From: Chrysoperla carnea
Lineage: Eukaryota > Arthropoda > Insecta > Neuroptera > Chrysopidae
DNA length: 64,000 nucleotides
NCBI RefSeq assembly: GCF_905475395.1
Contig: NC_058337.1
Location: forward strand, 113,454,368-113,518,367
Direction of reading: 5' to 3'
Positions 37,140-51,100 of the stretch are shown here, piece after piece. The notes beneath the pieces are model-generated. The model made no database searches. It was not told where the DNA came from and saw only the letters and a list, made by a program, of their open reading frames with translations. The number at the start of each line of letters is the position of its first letter. The stretch's first letter is position 1. The position numbers and the translations under genes are program-made.

Positions 37140-38089
37140 ACTTTGCGCACATCGAATTATAGTAATTTTAAAATGATTGATTCCCAAGAACATTTTTAAT
37201 CCCAAGAACGTTATTTATTTCTGCCTACCGCCGCGGGTAACAGCACTAATATTGAAATAATTTTGCATTGAATAGTGAGTAAGGTGAATGAAACGTGATT
37301 CGTATTTATATTTAAACGTTCGATTTAACAATAACAAAAAATTACTTAACAGAAGTTACTAGAACATCAATTATCAAATTATATTTCATAATTTGTTGTC
37401 TGTCCCAGTATCAATATAATTAGATCGTATGGTAGTGATAAGTTTGTATGTCTCATTTTCAAATTTCCGCTTTCGAATGAAAATTATTGACTCGGCGTTG
37501 ACTAGAATAGGGAAACTCTAAGGATTTCTGTAAGAATAACATAATCGGCTTTTATTATTCGCCGCGGAGGATTAAGAATTTGGAATTTGGCAGATCTACC
37601 AATATTCTTTGGAAAAACAATCCATTATTTCAAACATTCAAAAACCAAACAAGATAAAAAACATCCCCAGAGTTCTTATGGCAAGCATAGTATGTGTCCT
37701 AATTTCTGTCTAGTAAGTAGTTTAAAATACTTACATCATGCATATTTCTCAGCCAATTAAAATTTTAATTTCACATTTTGCCATCTCATTTATAGTATTC
37801 TCATATTTTATTAAGAAATGCGAAAAAAATCAATGATATTTCCTATTGGATGCAGGCTCACTTCAGCCTTCTACCAGGCAAGTACATGGGGCCTGCCATT
37901 ATCATACTCTTACGATCTAAAAGTTATTTATCACACTGCTTGTTCATGCTAAATATACCGTAGTCGTACGGTACGTTATTTATTAATCTAGATTAAACAG
38001 CAGTTTAATCTTCAATTCAATTTGCATAAAGTACCTCTAATAAAACGCAACTATAAATAATATTAAATTACAAAATTAAAGGAAACCCC

Positions 38090-38690
38090 CGACATAAAAT
38101 CATGTCTGCTCGATTCGTTTATTGAATTGCAGCTCCGGAACGGTTTTAGATCTTTTTTGTTTGAAAAATAATTTGTTCGAGAGTGTTGGTAGATATGTTT
38201 CAAAAAAATCTATACTTATCCATTTGAAGATCATTTTTTTAGTTGTTTCAGGTACAAAACCCTAAACTCGCACTTCAAACATAGCTATAAGAACATTCTC
38301 GATCAAATTCCCTTTCAAACAAAAACATAAGCTAAAATCGGTTCATTCGTTTAGGAATTAGGTCTCATATAGATTCCGTTCGTGGCATCGTAGCTCCTAA
38401 ATGGTTGAACCGATATTGGGTTTTTTTTTAGGGAATTTGATCGCGAGCGTTTTTAGCTATGTATCTTGAATAGCTACTCACCCGTTAAAATATCAACACC
38501 TATTGTCTAGTTGTTATCCGGTACGGAACCCTAAATAGCTAGGACACTCACGATCAAATTAAGAAATCGGTCCATCCGCTTCGATGTTATCTATTACGAT
38601 GCCAGAGGCAGACAAACAAATAAACAGATACATTGACATGCTAAACTTTTAACACCTCTCTTTTCAGCCGGGGGTTAAGAAAATAATAGC
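38090..38690. repeat. Foldback repeat family 2, two units in tandem
   Basis: Two consecutive arm-centre-arm units of the same family, the second starting at the GGCATCGTAGCTCCTAAATG block near 38386. The block ends with ACACCTCTCTTTTCAGCCGG followed by GGGTTA, a tail seen in related insect repeats. No coding sequence is present. Confidence 0.65.
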
Positions 38691-38900
38691 TTGCTTGAAT
38701 TGAATGATGATCCGAAGATGCGATTAAATTTATTCCAGATAAATCTTGATCGTAATTAATTGTCGCTGTTTTTTAATTGATAATAACGATTTTCCTTTTT
38801 GCATAATATTTTACATACCAATAGGATAATAAATTGTTCTAATTATTATTCTACGCACACTTCTTTTAATACGCTTGCTAGGTATACAAAAAGTTTTGTA

Positions 38901-39165
38901 GGTTCGATTATCCTTCATTTTCTTTATATTTTTTCATATTTGGTATTCAAGTAGGTAAATGCTAGTCACCTCAATTACCAAAATCTGTCCTTAAAAGTTA
39001 AGTACCCTAATGACATAGACGTGTGAACATATCGGAGGTTCGATTACCATTTAAACTTCTTATTTTTTCAAATTCAGTATTCATCAAGTAAGTAAATGCT
39101 AGTTACCTCAGTTACCAAAAGATAACCTTAAAAAGTACGCTAATGATATAAACGTGAGAACATAA
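38901..39165 (+). repeat. Diverged 136-bp tandem duplication
   Basis: GGTTCGATTA begins both units (38901 and 39037). Each carries AAATGCTAGT(C/T)ACCTCA and an ACGTG(T)GAACAT-like end. The two units have diverged appreciably. Confidence 0.65.
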
Positions 39166-39736
39166 ATATTTTCCATCTTACAAAGAACAGATGGGCTATT
39201 CATAAAATACGTCCCGTAAACAGAAGAGGGAGAAGTATTACTTAGCAAGACAGACTTTGTTATGGGAAGGGGGGCTTCAAGTAAACGTTACCAATTTTAT
39301 TTTAATTTTTGTTCGTTTTTTGTAATTTTTTGATATTCGAAGAAGGAGATATACAAATTGTGATTTTATATTTGCAGGGAGTTTCACAAAATTTGACACG
39401 GTGTATCGAGAGGGGTGCGAAAAGACCTGGCTTACCGCTCGGATCTTTCATAACTGAGAAAACAGCATATATTTTGATGATCATCAATCCGCCCGAATTT
39501 AAAAATATATTATAGATACGCTTTGATTTTTCAGATTTCAGTGAATGCGTTTCAGAGATTGCCAAAAATATACAATTATCATTTTGTAATTTTGTCATAG
39601 GACGAGCACACAAAGATTAGTACTATAATTGAGCGATTTTATCGTACGCTATTGTGAATCCGTAGGTCGTCACTATTTAAGTTCAACAACTTATTTAAGT
39701 TAATAACTTCATTTAGTTCCCTTATCTTATATATTA

Positions 39737-40056
39737 CAGTAGAACCTCGATAAGTTAAAGTCCAAGGGAAACACAAAATATTTTAAGTTATAGAGGTTTT
39801 AAGTTATCAAGGGTCTATGTTAGGTAAAGGTTAATATAGAGGTATGTACATGTTTCTATGTACCCTAGTTAATATAGAGGTATGTACATGTTTCTATGTA
39901 GTTACTGAGCCTATACAGAGATTATTTATTTAAGTTATAGAGGTTGCGTATTTTAAGTTATAGAGGTTTTGGGCTCTGATGGGAAGGGAACATAGTATTT
40001 TTTGAAGTAACAGAGGTTTTTATGTTACCGAGGTTTAAGTTATCGAGGTTCTACTG
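39737..40056. mobile_element. Pogo-type MITE, 320 bp, TA target duplication
   Basis: The ends are inverted repeats of CAGTAGAACCTCGATAA(G/C)TT, the terminal signature I associate with pogo/Tigger elements, flanked on both sides by TA (39735-39736 and 40057-40058). The core AAGTTATAGAGGTT recurs at 39784, 39943 and 39955, with weaker versions near 40007 and 40034. A 38-bp direct duplication starts at 39831 and 39869. It encodes no transposase, so it would depend on one elsewhere. Confidence 0.88.
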
Positions 40057-41096
40057 TATTTCCCTAATCTGTTTTTTGCTGTGCACATGATATTATTTCT
40101 TCATCAAATTCCATGATTAGCCCCTAATTTTCAAGTTTACTTAAAAATAGACTCACGGTGTATAAATGTATCGCCTAGGATAAAATATTCTAGAGAAATA
40201 ATATTTTGATTTAATTTTGTTTATTATGTAACTTGTATATCATATCTGTAATAAAGTTGCCTATAAATAAAAAGAAAGTAAATGACTGACTTTTATGTCA
40301 TTTCTCTAGCCTATTTTTAGCCACAGGCAGTGCACTGCGGAATTTCGCACCGTTCAAGATAGCTAGTGTCTTTAATATTCTGATTAAAATATTTTTGTGT
40401 TGTAATAGATAGCTACGGATCCCTTAAAATATTGTAAGAAAGACTCTTAACAATTTTTACCTTCCTGTCTCAAATATTTGTACAAATTTTTTAAATAAAT
40501 ACATTTTATTATGAAATTTTCATTCATTTTTTGCTTTATGATTGATATTTGCAAATTTAATTAGTGATAATATGCTTATGGGTCTATTTAATTTATATTA
40601 TTATTAAATTAATATTAGTAATTATCATGTTGTATTAATTGCGAACAATTATTCTAAAATGAAAATTCACGAAATCTTCACACCACATCCAAAATCAGTA
40701 TTTTAATGAATATCTATAATTTACTTCAAATTTCTTCTTTATCCGGCGACTACCTTGATTGTTCCTCAACCAACTTTCAGAACCCATATAAGTCCAGGAA
40801 CCCAGTTAAATCAGAGAAAGTTTATCACGATTAGACCATTGTGTCAAATAAAAGCTTGCCTTTAAAAAGTATTTTATTGAATTAAAAATAATGTTTTCAA
40901 AAAGTAATTGAATAAGATTACACTTTTTGAGAATCAAAAACTTTATTTTTCGAGTACTCAAATCCTGTACCTACTCTGAAAAACAGTTTTTATGCTAATT
41001 TCTTGCTACAATTAATACAAGTAACCAAGAGATGGCAAGTTCACAAACAAAAGTTTTCTTAATATAACGGAAATGTCTAAATAATTATCAAAAATT

Positions 41097-41345
41097 TTAT
41101 GGTTTTTGATAATTGATACTTTCCATGAATACTTTTCGATTAAAAAAACTATTATGAGAATGTTGAAACATCAATAAAATTTCATAAGTCTCATCTGGTT
41201 TTCAGATAGGTGAAGATCGACTTTATACGGTCTCTTACATCATAAAATTTTTTATAATTATTTAGACATATCTTTTAAATTAGGAAAACTTTTGATAGGC
41301 TTGCCTGATTCCCATTATTTTGGTGACTAAATTATCTTTCTTCTG
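41097..41345. repeat. Dispersed repeat family 3, copy 1
   Basis: Segment 41120-41240 is similar to 56816-56930 in inverse orientation (shared GAAAAGTATTCATGG and CTTCACC(T/C)ATCTGA when read on the minus strand). The adjacent CCATTATTTTGGTGACTAAA block matches 57003-57055 in direct orientation. Confidence 0.45.
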
Positions 41346-42002
41346 ATACCAATTTCAATTGGTTATATTGATTCAAACACAAATCTTGGTTTATGATAAC
41401 AAAGAACTAATTGTTATATCTACAAAATTTCTTAATAGAAGGACAAAGCCCAAATTCTTTCAATTTTACTTATTTATTACGCTATATGCATAACAATTTT
41501 TAGGTTCAAATCCAAATTTTTTCCTATTGGTTTTTGAAAATTAAAAGAAACTAAATTATATTCTCAAATTTAATTTATAGAAGGCGTTAGAAGAATTTTG
41601 ATCAAAACAAATCGTGGAATATTAAAAAAAATTGACATAATTTAAATGTTTTGATTCGATACAGTATAGGTAATTAATAATTTTTATATGGAAGTAAATT
41701 ACTCTTGTAATTACTAATTACATTTACTGGTATTAAAAAAAAATTCCTTAAACAAAGATATTAAAAATTCACGTATACACCTAATAAACAAATTACAAAT
41801 AACATTATAATATGTTATAATTTTATTTGTTTATAAAGTTCTATACCGCACGTCTATCAGTCCGTCCGTTCGTCTGTCCTTACTTCAAAAAAACCTCTTC
41901 AAAATAGAAAATTAATAATAATACATCCCTACCACTAAAACGTTTTCACACGTTAAATAAAATTTTTTATTTAAAGAAAAAATCGCGCTGATAATGTAGA
42001 TA

Positions 42003-42237
42003 TATATAAAAGATAATTTTCAAAATTATTTTTCAATTTTTCAATAAAAAATTTCTGTAATAATAAATATATAAATACGACAACGTTTGTCTCATATTCG
42101 TTAATTTCTGAGTTTTATTTATTTTGTTTAAATTGTGTGAGTTTAAAAATTATTATTTATTTTATTTAAATTTTATTTTTTGTGGCTTGCTTTTTGGCTT
42201 TTTTTTTCTGGTAAAAAGAGCGCGAAGTGACGATATT
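42003..42237 (+). promoter_or_regulatory. Candidate promoter and 5' UTR exon upstream of transporter C
   Basis: A TATA-box-like TATATAAAAG (42003-42012) is followed about 225 bases later by GCGCGAAGTGACGATATT/GTAAGT, a good splice donor at 42238, in an otherwise AT-rich region without coding sequence. It could be a non-coding first exon spliced to the 48187 exon (pyrimidine-rich sequence ending AAG at 48155). There is no direct evidence of transcription. Confidence 0.2.
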
Positions 42238-43499
42238 GTAAGTTTTGTGAATTATTTTAAAGCCTTAATCTAAGGGCATTATTAAACATTTTAATTATTT
42301 TGAAAGATTTTGCTTATGGAATAATTGTTTACAAAAATTCAAAATTTGCGGCAATTATTTGTACGAAAATTAATAATTAATAGGGCAAATATTTGATAAA
42401 TCTTTTAATTTTAATGGGAAAAATTGAAATTTAATTTTAATGGGAAAAAATGAAATATTTTTTTTATAAAATAATTTATTTTAATTTATACATATTTTAA
42501 AATCATTTATAAAAATTAAAGTTTGATAATTTTATTAACAAATTGCTTTTATTTCGCACAAATAATGATTATTTTATGCAAAATTAATTAAGTGTAGCAC
42601 GCGTTTTGCCTATAGTTAATATATTCATTTTTAATCTGAACTTTTGCTGAATTATAAGTGAAATTATTCCTTTTTTTTAATGAAAATTAATTTTTTTTAA
42701 TTTATTTGATATATTTTACAAAAAAAAGCAATTTTGTTTATTTTGTTTTTTAAATCAGCATATTTGATCGAAATTGTGTAGAAATAAAATTAATGAAAAT
42801 TAACTATAATTAAAATCGTCTTCGTTTTAAGGGTATTTTGTTCAAATCTTGATCAGGGTTTAAATCTTTAATAAAACCAAGAATTTCGGATTTAAAAAAA
42901 ACTAGTTGGTACTTTGCCCCTTTTTTTTATTGCTGCATTAGTCGTTCAATATTCATGATAAATAATCGATTAGCCAGCGATTAATAATTAATGACTGTCT
43001 TTTAATCTTATTAACTTCATTAGTAATTGGACGATTAATCAGTTTTTTTATTGGAATAAGAAAAAAATTATAAAATGCTTGATAGTTTTGACCATAGGCG
43101 TGGCTATTGGGGGGAAGGAGGCGACTCTCTCTCATTATCCTTGACTTTTTGGGAAAATCAATTCAATAAAATAGTACAAAAATTGTCAATTGTCTCCATT
43201 CTACCATGCCGGTTCTACCGGCTATGACCGATTCTAAGCTTTCTTGCTGTAGAGAAATGGGATGAAAAATATAGAAAAAACCTTGCTCATTTTAATATTA
43301 ATTAATCGGTTATAGGGCTCGAATCTATAACCTCCGAGTTTCGAATTCAGCCCAGAGCTTAAACTTAAGACAGCTTACCCATATTCGATTGCTCCAATTT
43401 TCCTTGCAATTCATTTGTTGATGTTATCGTGAATAGTAACGTAATCCTGGATATAAGAACATCAAGAGTGAAGTATGTTTTGTGTTATTTTATTCCTGT

Positions 43500-44060
43500 C
43501 AAAATTTGTTTAATAAAAAAAAATTAAATTCAAATTATGCTTCTTATTTGGTTAATATCTACGCAGAAACACCTATAAAGTCTCATGTGACTTGCTTTAA
43601 TCTACACCTCTCAATGTCAACCGTAAACATGCTTATAATTGGTAAACTTTAAGCAAGAAAAAGGTCCAAACCCCAACTCCTGGGGCTAGGACATTAAAAA
43701 TTTGCATGTGGATTTCTTTGACACTGTAGGTGAGCAATAAGGATTTTTGTGAATTCCTAAGGTGGTGATAATTCCTAAGGTGATGATCAAGCTCAAAAAC
43801 TAATGAAACCTATTGAAACAAGCCGTAGATAGAATCTGGTGCGACCCTTGAGAAAAACTCCACACGAAAAACTCGACCGACTCGAAACGACTCAACCGAA
43901 TGTTATGATATTCTTTTTGGATCACATTGCCGCTATTACGCTTCGATCGGCACCTCAAAGAAGGCGATATCGATCAGGATAAAATTTAGGAAAGGCTCGC
44001 CCTGCTCGAAACGACTCGACCGACAGTGAAAACGGTGTCTATTTGACAAACTAACGTTTA
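43500..44060. other. GC-richer non-coding patch with short direct repeats
   Basis: CTCGAAACGACTC(A/G)ACCGA occurs at 43881-43899 and 44005-44023, and AATTCCTAAGGTG(G/A)TGAT occurs twice near 43752-43787. No intact reading frame spans the patch. It looks like the decayed remains of a repeat or gene. Confidence 0.35.
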
Positions 44061-47000
44061 AATCACAGTATACCTATACATTGCAGCACTGGCGATTGAT
44101 ATTTGATACTGCAAATCTATTGCTTCTTTATCGAACTACAACGTTGGCATTTTGTATAAATTTTCTATAAATACGTTTTAATTATGAAATTTCAAATATT
44201 ATTATGCAAACACTCTGATAAAAAATTCTAATCAATTATTTCTTAGCTTGGGATAAAAATAAATTTTAAAACAAAAAAACCAAATTTAACCTTTTACAAT
44301 GTGGAAAAGTTTATATCTAAAAAATATAACAACAAAAAATTTAAATATGATAATATTATTGTTGACCCCAAAGAGCTAAATATAAATTTGCCAATTTTAT
44401 TTAACAGTTAAGTTGCCAACAATAAAAAAATTTTGCTTTAAAGATAAATGACATAAAGTAGTTTTTACCCGACGAACGGAGGATATTTCATATACCTATC
44501 TGTGGCTGGCCTTTTAGTTGTTCAAACAAAATATGCCGGGATTGATTTTAACAACTGTAGTATCAATAGTATGGAGGTAATAATCTGGAGGGTATAGAAT
44601 ATTTTATGCTACAAAATAACCAAAATGGCGACCGTTTACGGAAAAATTCCCTCGGAAGTAAACATTTTTTAGTTCTTATTCTTACAAGATATATATCAAA
44701 GGAAAGCCCTTTTCATGGAGATTCCGAAAATATTTGGCACATTGATATCGAATTTACTCAAAAAGCGAAACTTTTTTCAATTTCCGCTGTTCTGCTGGAT
44801 GGGTCTAACACCTCAACTAATTTCAAAAACTGAGGTACCGGTAGAAGCGTGATAATAGATCGCTTAACATAGAATTAGAGGTGATTACCCCAAAAAACCA
44901 ATAATGAGGACGTAGAATTCCTTAAAGTTTATCTAGTTGTTACGCTGTGAAACCGAAACACTTAGCCAATTTTAACAAATTAGGTTAGAAAAGTAAGGAT
45001 TGTCGGGTTAAAATACGATAGACTAATTTTCAAACACGAATATAATGAGCTTTTGGTACCATAATATCCGCTATGGTTTATATGTGGCACAAACGTCTTA
45101 ATGGTTTAAGCTATTATGGTACCGAGAAAGTCCTGATGATAATTCCAATGTTCAATAAGCCGTATAGTCGGAGGCCTTTAATTCTGCTTGGTGTAAAATG
45201 CCGAAAGTAGACACTCAAATATTAGTTTCACTGTAGACCTCTGATTACAAGCACGACTTATTGGAAACCGGAGTCGGTTTTTTTAAAGTTATTCAAAAAT
45301 ATTTTAACATAAAATATAAAATTTATGATCGAGTTCATGGTAAGATTTTTCAAATTTTAAATGTCCTTTTGAAACATTTCAAAAATCGGAAGTTAGTTAA
45401 AAATTCAAGTCATAACTTTTTGGAGACAATTATAATTTGGTTTGAATATTAAACAAAAATTAAACCTTGAAATTTTTATCTTCTAATATTTTTATTTGTT
45501 AAAAATGTTACTTTTCAAAAGCAAATCTAGATTGATCAGGTGTTCCCAATACCTACTTCATAAAATAATCGAAAAAAGTTGCTTCATATAATTATTATGC
45601 CCTATTCAAGTTTGAAGTAGTTTATTTACACTGTTTGTTTTTAAATACTATTATTTTACCGATCGATTTATCAATAAATAACGCGCTACTCTTTTTAAAA
45701 TTGAGGCTACTTCTAAATTTTTTTATCAAATTGTGATAACGATTCAAAATTGACGAAAGTATTTGAAAAAAAAAAATGTTTTTATTGCAATGTCAAAAAA
45801 TTATAATTATTTGTTTTAAGTTCCGTTATCAGCTATTACTTAAGTGGTTTAGATAACTATTACAGTATGATATGATATCATAGCTTTCTATCTGTTGCAA
45901 TCACGTGGATATACAGTAATTGTGGAAAATTTCATTGTAATAATTACCAAAAACAAAAGCCACTCCTTGTTAAATTTCCGGTCACGCTTCATAAATTTTG
46001 ATGGCTCAAATTATTTGGGAACTATGTCATTTTTATGTTATGCGTCATTAAAGTCTAAGCATTGTATGAGTAGTTTTTCCAATTTTTTTTTTCGGGAGGT
46101 ATTGTAGTAGGTACAAGATTTGGAATTATTATTTTATTATTTTGTTATGGACTCAAGTTATGGTTGTTTTTTATTTAATTACTTCAAATTTAGCATTAAA
46201 TTATATTATTTAGACTTTAGCTTTAAAAACTGCTTCTTGTTTAACTTGGCTCTCCGGAGGTTAATTTTCGTAGTTTTTTTTCATGGTGCAGTTGAGACAT
46301 ATAAAAATCTCTTAATATCAACTATTGAAAACATTTATAGGCATAATTAAAACAGATCGTTTTCATTAATGATAAAAAGTATTAAAAATTTATTGATAAA
46401 ATCAAATTACTTCTAATTCAACAAAAAAAATAGATAAATTTACAAAATATTTCCATTTATAATTAATTACATAAGTCTGGATTAGATTTTAATCACTCTA
46501 AAAACTGTGATTTTATAAATCAAAGTATTATTTAATCTGAAAACCGCACGCTAGACAACATAAGCAAATAAAAATTTATGTTATCAAAATAATAATTCTT
46601 AACCATTATTCGAAAGTTGTTTATTCAAGGACTCTATTGAAGATGTTTCGTTTTCAACCCGTATGAAACAAATAAACATTTGGTAAACTACCCTATCATA
46701 AAATATCCTAAAAATTTCGAAAGTTGTTTTGCCAAGGACTAAGGACATACGTTGTTGTTGTTGAATGATTCGCTTCTACAAAAGTTAATCGTTTATGAAT
46801 ATTAACCAATGCAGGATATGATTGAATTTGAAATTTTTGGTTGTAAACTAAGCAAAATCGGAAAATTAATTGGATCCAGAAAATTTCTCGACGATCGAAA
46901 TGTATTTCTTGTGTGGATAATTTTTCCAGTGAGGTTACCACTTTATTAAATTGATTGGCGAGGATATTATATTAAGGTTAAATGAGTAAAATACGACTTC

Positions 47001-47138
47001 TTAGATTTGTTCACAAACATGAACTCACATGTGTAAATTATTGGCATAATATTTAGTGTGTAAATAAAAACTTTTTTGTGAGTTCTAGTTTGAAAGTCTA
47101 GTTAAATTTTCCAAAATAATCATATTTTTTTCGCTTTT

Positions 47139-47760
47139 TATACTCTGTATACATGAAATATACATCAAGGTATACTAATTTTAGTTCCAAGTTTTTAACG
47201 CTTATAAATATTGATGATACGAAAAAAATTTTGATATAGGTGTTCATAAAATCACTTAATTCGACCATTTTCGTTTGTTCGCCTGTAAACAAGATAACTC
47301 AAAAATGAAAAGAGATAGCAAGCTGAAGATTTTTAAAGCGTACTCATAGAACGAAAAAGGTGACTTTTAGTTCGTTAATGAGCAAGACAGATTAACTGGG
47401 TCTTGAGTCCGTAGAACCCATTCTGTAAGCCGTTAGAGATAGAACAAAAGTTTAAATGTAAAAAATGTTCCTTATAAGGAAACTAAACAACTTTTGCATG
47501 AAACATGTTTTCGTAAACATCCTTGTTTACCCGCGAGGGCGCAAATTAGGACGAAACTTTGGTGTCTATTTTCTCCAAAACGATAAAAGGCAAGCAATTG
47601 AAAATTCTCTGGGAGCTTTAGCTAGTGGTCTTGTGTTAGATTCTCGAAAAAAAAGAAAAAAATTCTAGAAAATATATTCTTAAATTTTGGAAAACCAAAC
47701 AAATGGCGATCGAAAGTTAATTTCCACAATTAACTCAATCAAATGTTTGTTTTCACTTGT
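47139..47760 (-). repeat. Dispersed repeat family 1, diverged copy upstream of transporter C
   Basis: Reverse-orientation copy that keeps both ends (TTTGTTTTCACTTGT at the right, GGTATACTAATTTTAGTTCC near the left) and the CTCAAAAATGAAAAGAGAT block. The segment 47560-47720 does not match the family and seems inserted or replaced. A short open frame inside it is fortuitous. Confidence 0.75.
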
Positions 47761-48097
47761 TTTAAAGTACACTTTTCCAAAATTTCTTTTATTATTTTTC
47801 TACAGAATTATCTCCATAATTTAAGTTTACAAATAAATTAAATTGATTGCATAGAAAACAGATCAGAACTTCCGGTTTTTTTTTATATCCAATTTTATAT
47901 GCAAATCATTGATTAAAACAAACAAATAATCTATCGCCTTTTAATAATTAGAAAAAACGTGTACAACCTCGTATCAGAGCAATAAAAAAAAATTAAAATT
48001 CAATAATTGTTAATAATAAAACAAAGCTAAAAAAAATTTTCATTAACAAATAGTAAAAATTAATTCTGCACACATATATAAATGTTAGCTTGTAAAA

Positions 48098-48121
48098 AAT
48101 AATAATAATAATAATAATAAA
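48098..48121. repeat. (AAT)n microsatellite
   Basis: About eight AAT units directly upstream of the first coding exon of transporter C. Confidence 0.8.
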
Positions 48122-48186
48122 TATATAATTATGTTTATATCTTTTATATTTGAAGTGGGAGCTGTCGCCCCGCGCATCAAGAGCCG

Positions 48187-51100
48187 ATGGCAGAAAGAAA
48201 CGGTCAGCGTCCATATGATTACGAGTTAGTGTCTCAGAACATAAATAATAGCGAAAATATAATAACTAGTGGTGGTGGTGGAATTGAAAATAGTTCAAAT
48301 ACAAATTTACATCGGCAACAGAATACTTCACAAACATACGTTATGGAAAGTGGGAGTAAAGCACGACAATATATTGCAGCTGGTACAGGTGAGTGTTTTG
48401 AAAAAGTTTTTTTTTTTTACTTTCGATCTAACGTTTTTTTGTTTATTTTGTCGACAAATTATTTTCAAAGAAATTAACAAATTTTTGCACGTTGAAAATC
48501 TGCGGTTTTTTTGTTGTTGTTGTGAAATTATCTCAATCGGTCCACTAGATTGATTACTTTTTTTCGAATTAACTTTAATTTATTTCCGATTTTTTTTTAA
48601 ATTTTCAATAACTAGTTTACACAGAAATTTTTAACTTATTGGTATGAGTAAAGTTAATTTTGTGGAAAATTCGGTCCACTGGTATGAATTTATACCTTCG
48701 ATATGTTAACTCATCGAAAAGTTTTTGTTTTGTTGTGTGATAAAGTCGAAATCGGTCCAAACAGAGTTTCCAGAATTAATGAAAATAGTTTTCGGGAAAA
48801 TTTTATTTATAATTGGTTAAATTAATTTGTTTAATAACAAAAGACGAAAAAATTTTTTCTAATGTTTTTTGAAAATCGAAATCATTTCCTTAGATTGGCA
48901 AATTATGGCAAATTTTCAAGTTTTTACTTAAAGTAAATTGTGTTATCGAGTATTTTGAAAAAATTCTAATAAAATATTTTAAAAGCTTGACTTCATTACT
49001 AACTTTTTATACTAATGTCTTTTGTACGCGAGTAAATGTTTAATACTTTTTATGATACTCAATTTTTGACTTCCAACTAAAAAGAAGGGTATTATAAGTT
49101 TAACGTGTCTGCGTATCTGTGTGTTTGTTTGTTTCATCGTAGTTCCTCAACGGATGAACCGATTTTAATTTTTTTGTTTTTGTTTCAAAGGTAGTTTGAT
49201 CAAGAGTGTTTTTAGCTATGTTTCGAGTGCAAATTTAGGGTTCTGTATCCGATAAAAACGGATGACCAGACTTGGTTGAAACATAACTAAAAATACTCTC
49301 GATCAAATTACCTGTCAAAAAATAAATCGAAATCGGTTCAGCTGTTTAGGATCTATGATGCAACAAAAAAATTGATCAGACATCGTATTATGTCGGAGGT
49401 TTCTTTGAATTATTAATTTAATATTTTTTTATATCATTTGTCGTTTAAATGCCGAATTTATTACTTCTCGTCGACTAGGTACTAAATAGCAAAAAGCAAT
49501 TGTGATTTTCTTACTGTTAATTTGATAATGTTTGTTATATTTGCTTAATATAAATATTACCGGTTTTTTTCGGTTTTAACTTTACTTTTCGAATACTTTA
49601 GTTTTTATGGGCTTACTTTCCTTGATTCTTGACTAACCTTTTAAATAAAACGCAAATAATTACTTACTTTTATTCTGAGACTTTTATATCTCGAAAAATC
49701 AGCTAAATATAGGAGGACTTTATGCCTTCTAATGGAATTCGCCAACGAAAATTGTAAATCGTAACCAAAAATGCTCTTATAAACTTTTGAATTTTTTGGA
49801 AACATTCAATTCGACATTCCGAGAAACCTCTAGAATTGAACTTTTACTATGAAAAGTATTTCTACTTAGAGTTCCCCCACCCACTTCGCTTTTTTTATTT
49901 GAAAGAAGACAAAGCAAAGAAAAAGTAATAATATTTGAAAAAAAATTTAAATAACATTGTAATAACTATTTTATACTGAAATAATTTTTGAAAATTATTA
50001 TTGAAATATTTTCAAATATTTAAAATATTAAAGTATTTGTGTATAATTATTATTTATATTAATTTAATAACATTGATAACGTTGAACGTGACACAGAATG
50101 TTGTGAAAATCTGTTTGTAGGCGATAATAATCAGCTAAAGCCCAACAGATAGTCGCAGTGATGATTAACGATACGCTGATGTGTTCAGTGAAAAGTATGA
50201 CGTCAAAAAATATACGTAATTGACCTCAGTTTGAGGTCAGAATCTTAATCTATGATGTTAAGGAAAATATATAAATTTTACTAACTTAACATTACTGCCG
50301 TTCGCCTAAACGGTATAAATGCTCTTTTGTATACTTCAAACAGTTGAAAAGCAAAACGCGTTAGTTCAATTCTTTGATAAATAAGTCTACCTTTTTTATG
50401 TCGTGTTTATATACAAGTCTGTTTTCAGCTTCAGTCAAATTAAAAATTGAAAACATATTTTTGATATTTTAACGATTAATTATTTTGCCATGAAGACTTA
50501 CTTCATAGATCGTATACAAAAAATTGCTTAATCTGCTTGCGAATGTTAATTTTACGATATCTTAAAATCGAGCATTCCATGGCTCAGTGCGTAACAAAGA
50601 AGCAGACTGAAAGTCAATTTTTGCCGCCTTGTCGTCAAAAGTGAGTTAGAATGTAAAAAAATAGTTATAAAATGTAATAAACTTAGGTAAAGTGTTCCAG
50701 AAACATTACGCACGCTAGTTTTGGACTGAATACTGTTTAATACATTTCGGCAGAGGATTTAAATAATGTTATTGTGAATTACCTAACGTATGAAGGTGAG
50801 GTTAGGTTAGAACGGCTGTCCTGGGGCGGGACACACTTAGACCATAGGGTCCGTTGTGATACCGAAAGAGGGTTGGCCCACCCCTGGCCACTACTCCATG
50901 AACCATTTGGAGCTGTTTAAGAACAGCAAGAGAGCTTTGACGTCGACGGACGTATGAAAGTGCTTTCTAAATATTATTCAAAATTTATTGTATCACTAAG
51001 ATACTGAAATACAAAAAATTGACGAAACGGAATTCTAAATTGTGGATAAGTTGTACCCCAAAGTACAGTTTTGGAGATATTGCCTGAAATTCTATGAATA

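Noticed and set aside
41083-41114. 12-bp hairpin (AATTATCAAAAA arms)
   Set aside because: Too short and AT-rich to distinguish from chance, and it sits at the edge of a dispersed repeat.
47465-47668. 67-codon frame near 47.5 kb
   Set aside because: It lies within a reverse copy of dispersed repeat family 1; the other copies do not preserve the frame.
50797-50812. GGTTAGGTTAG as telomeric DNA
   Set aside because: Only about two TTAGG units, within a dispersed GC-rich repeat.
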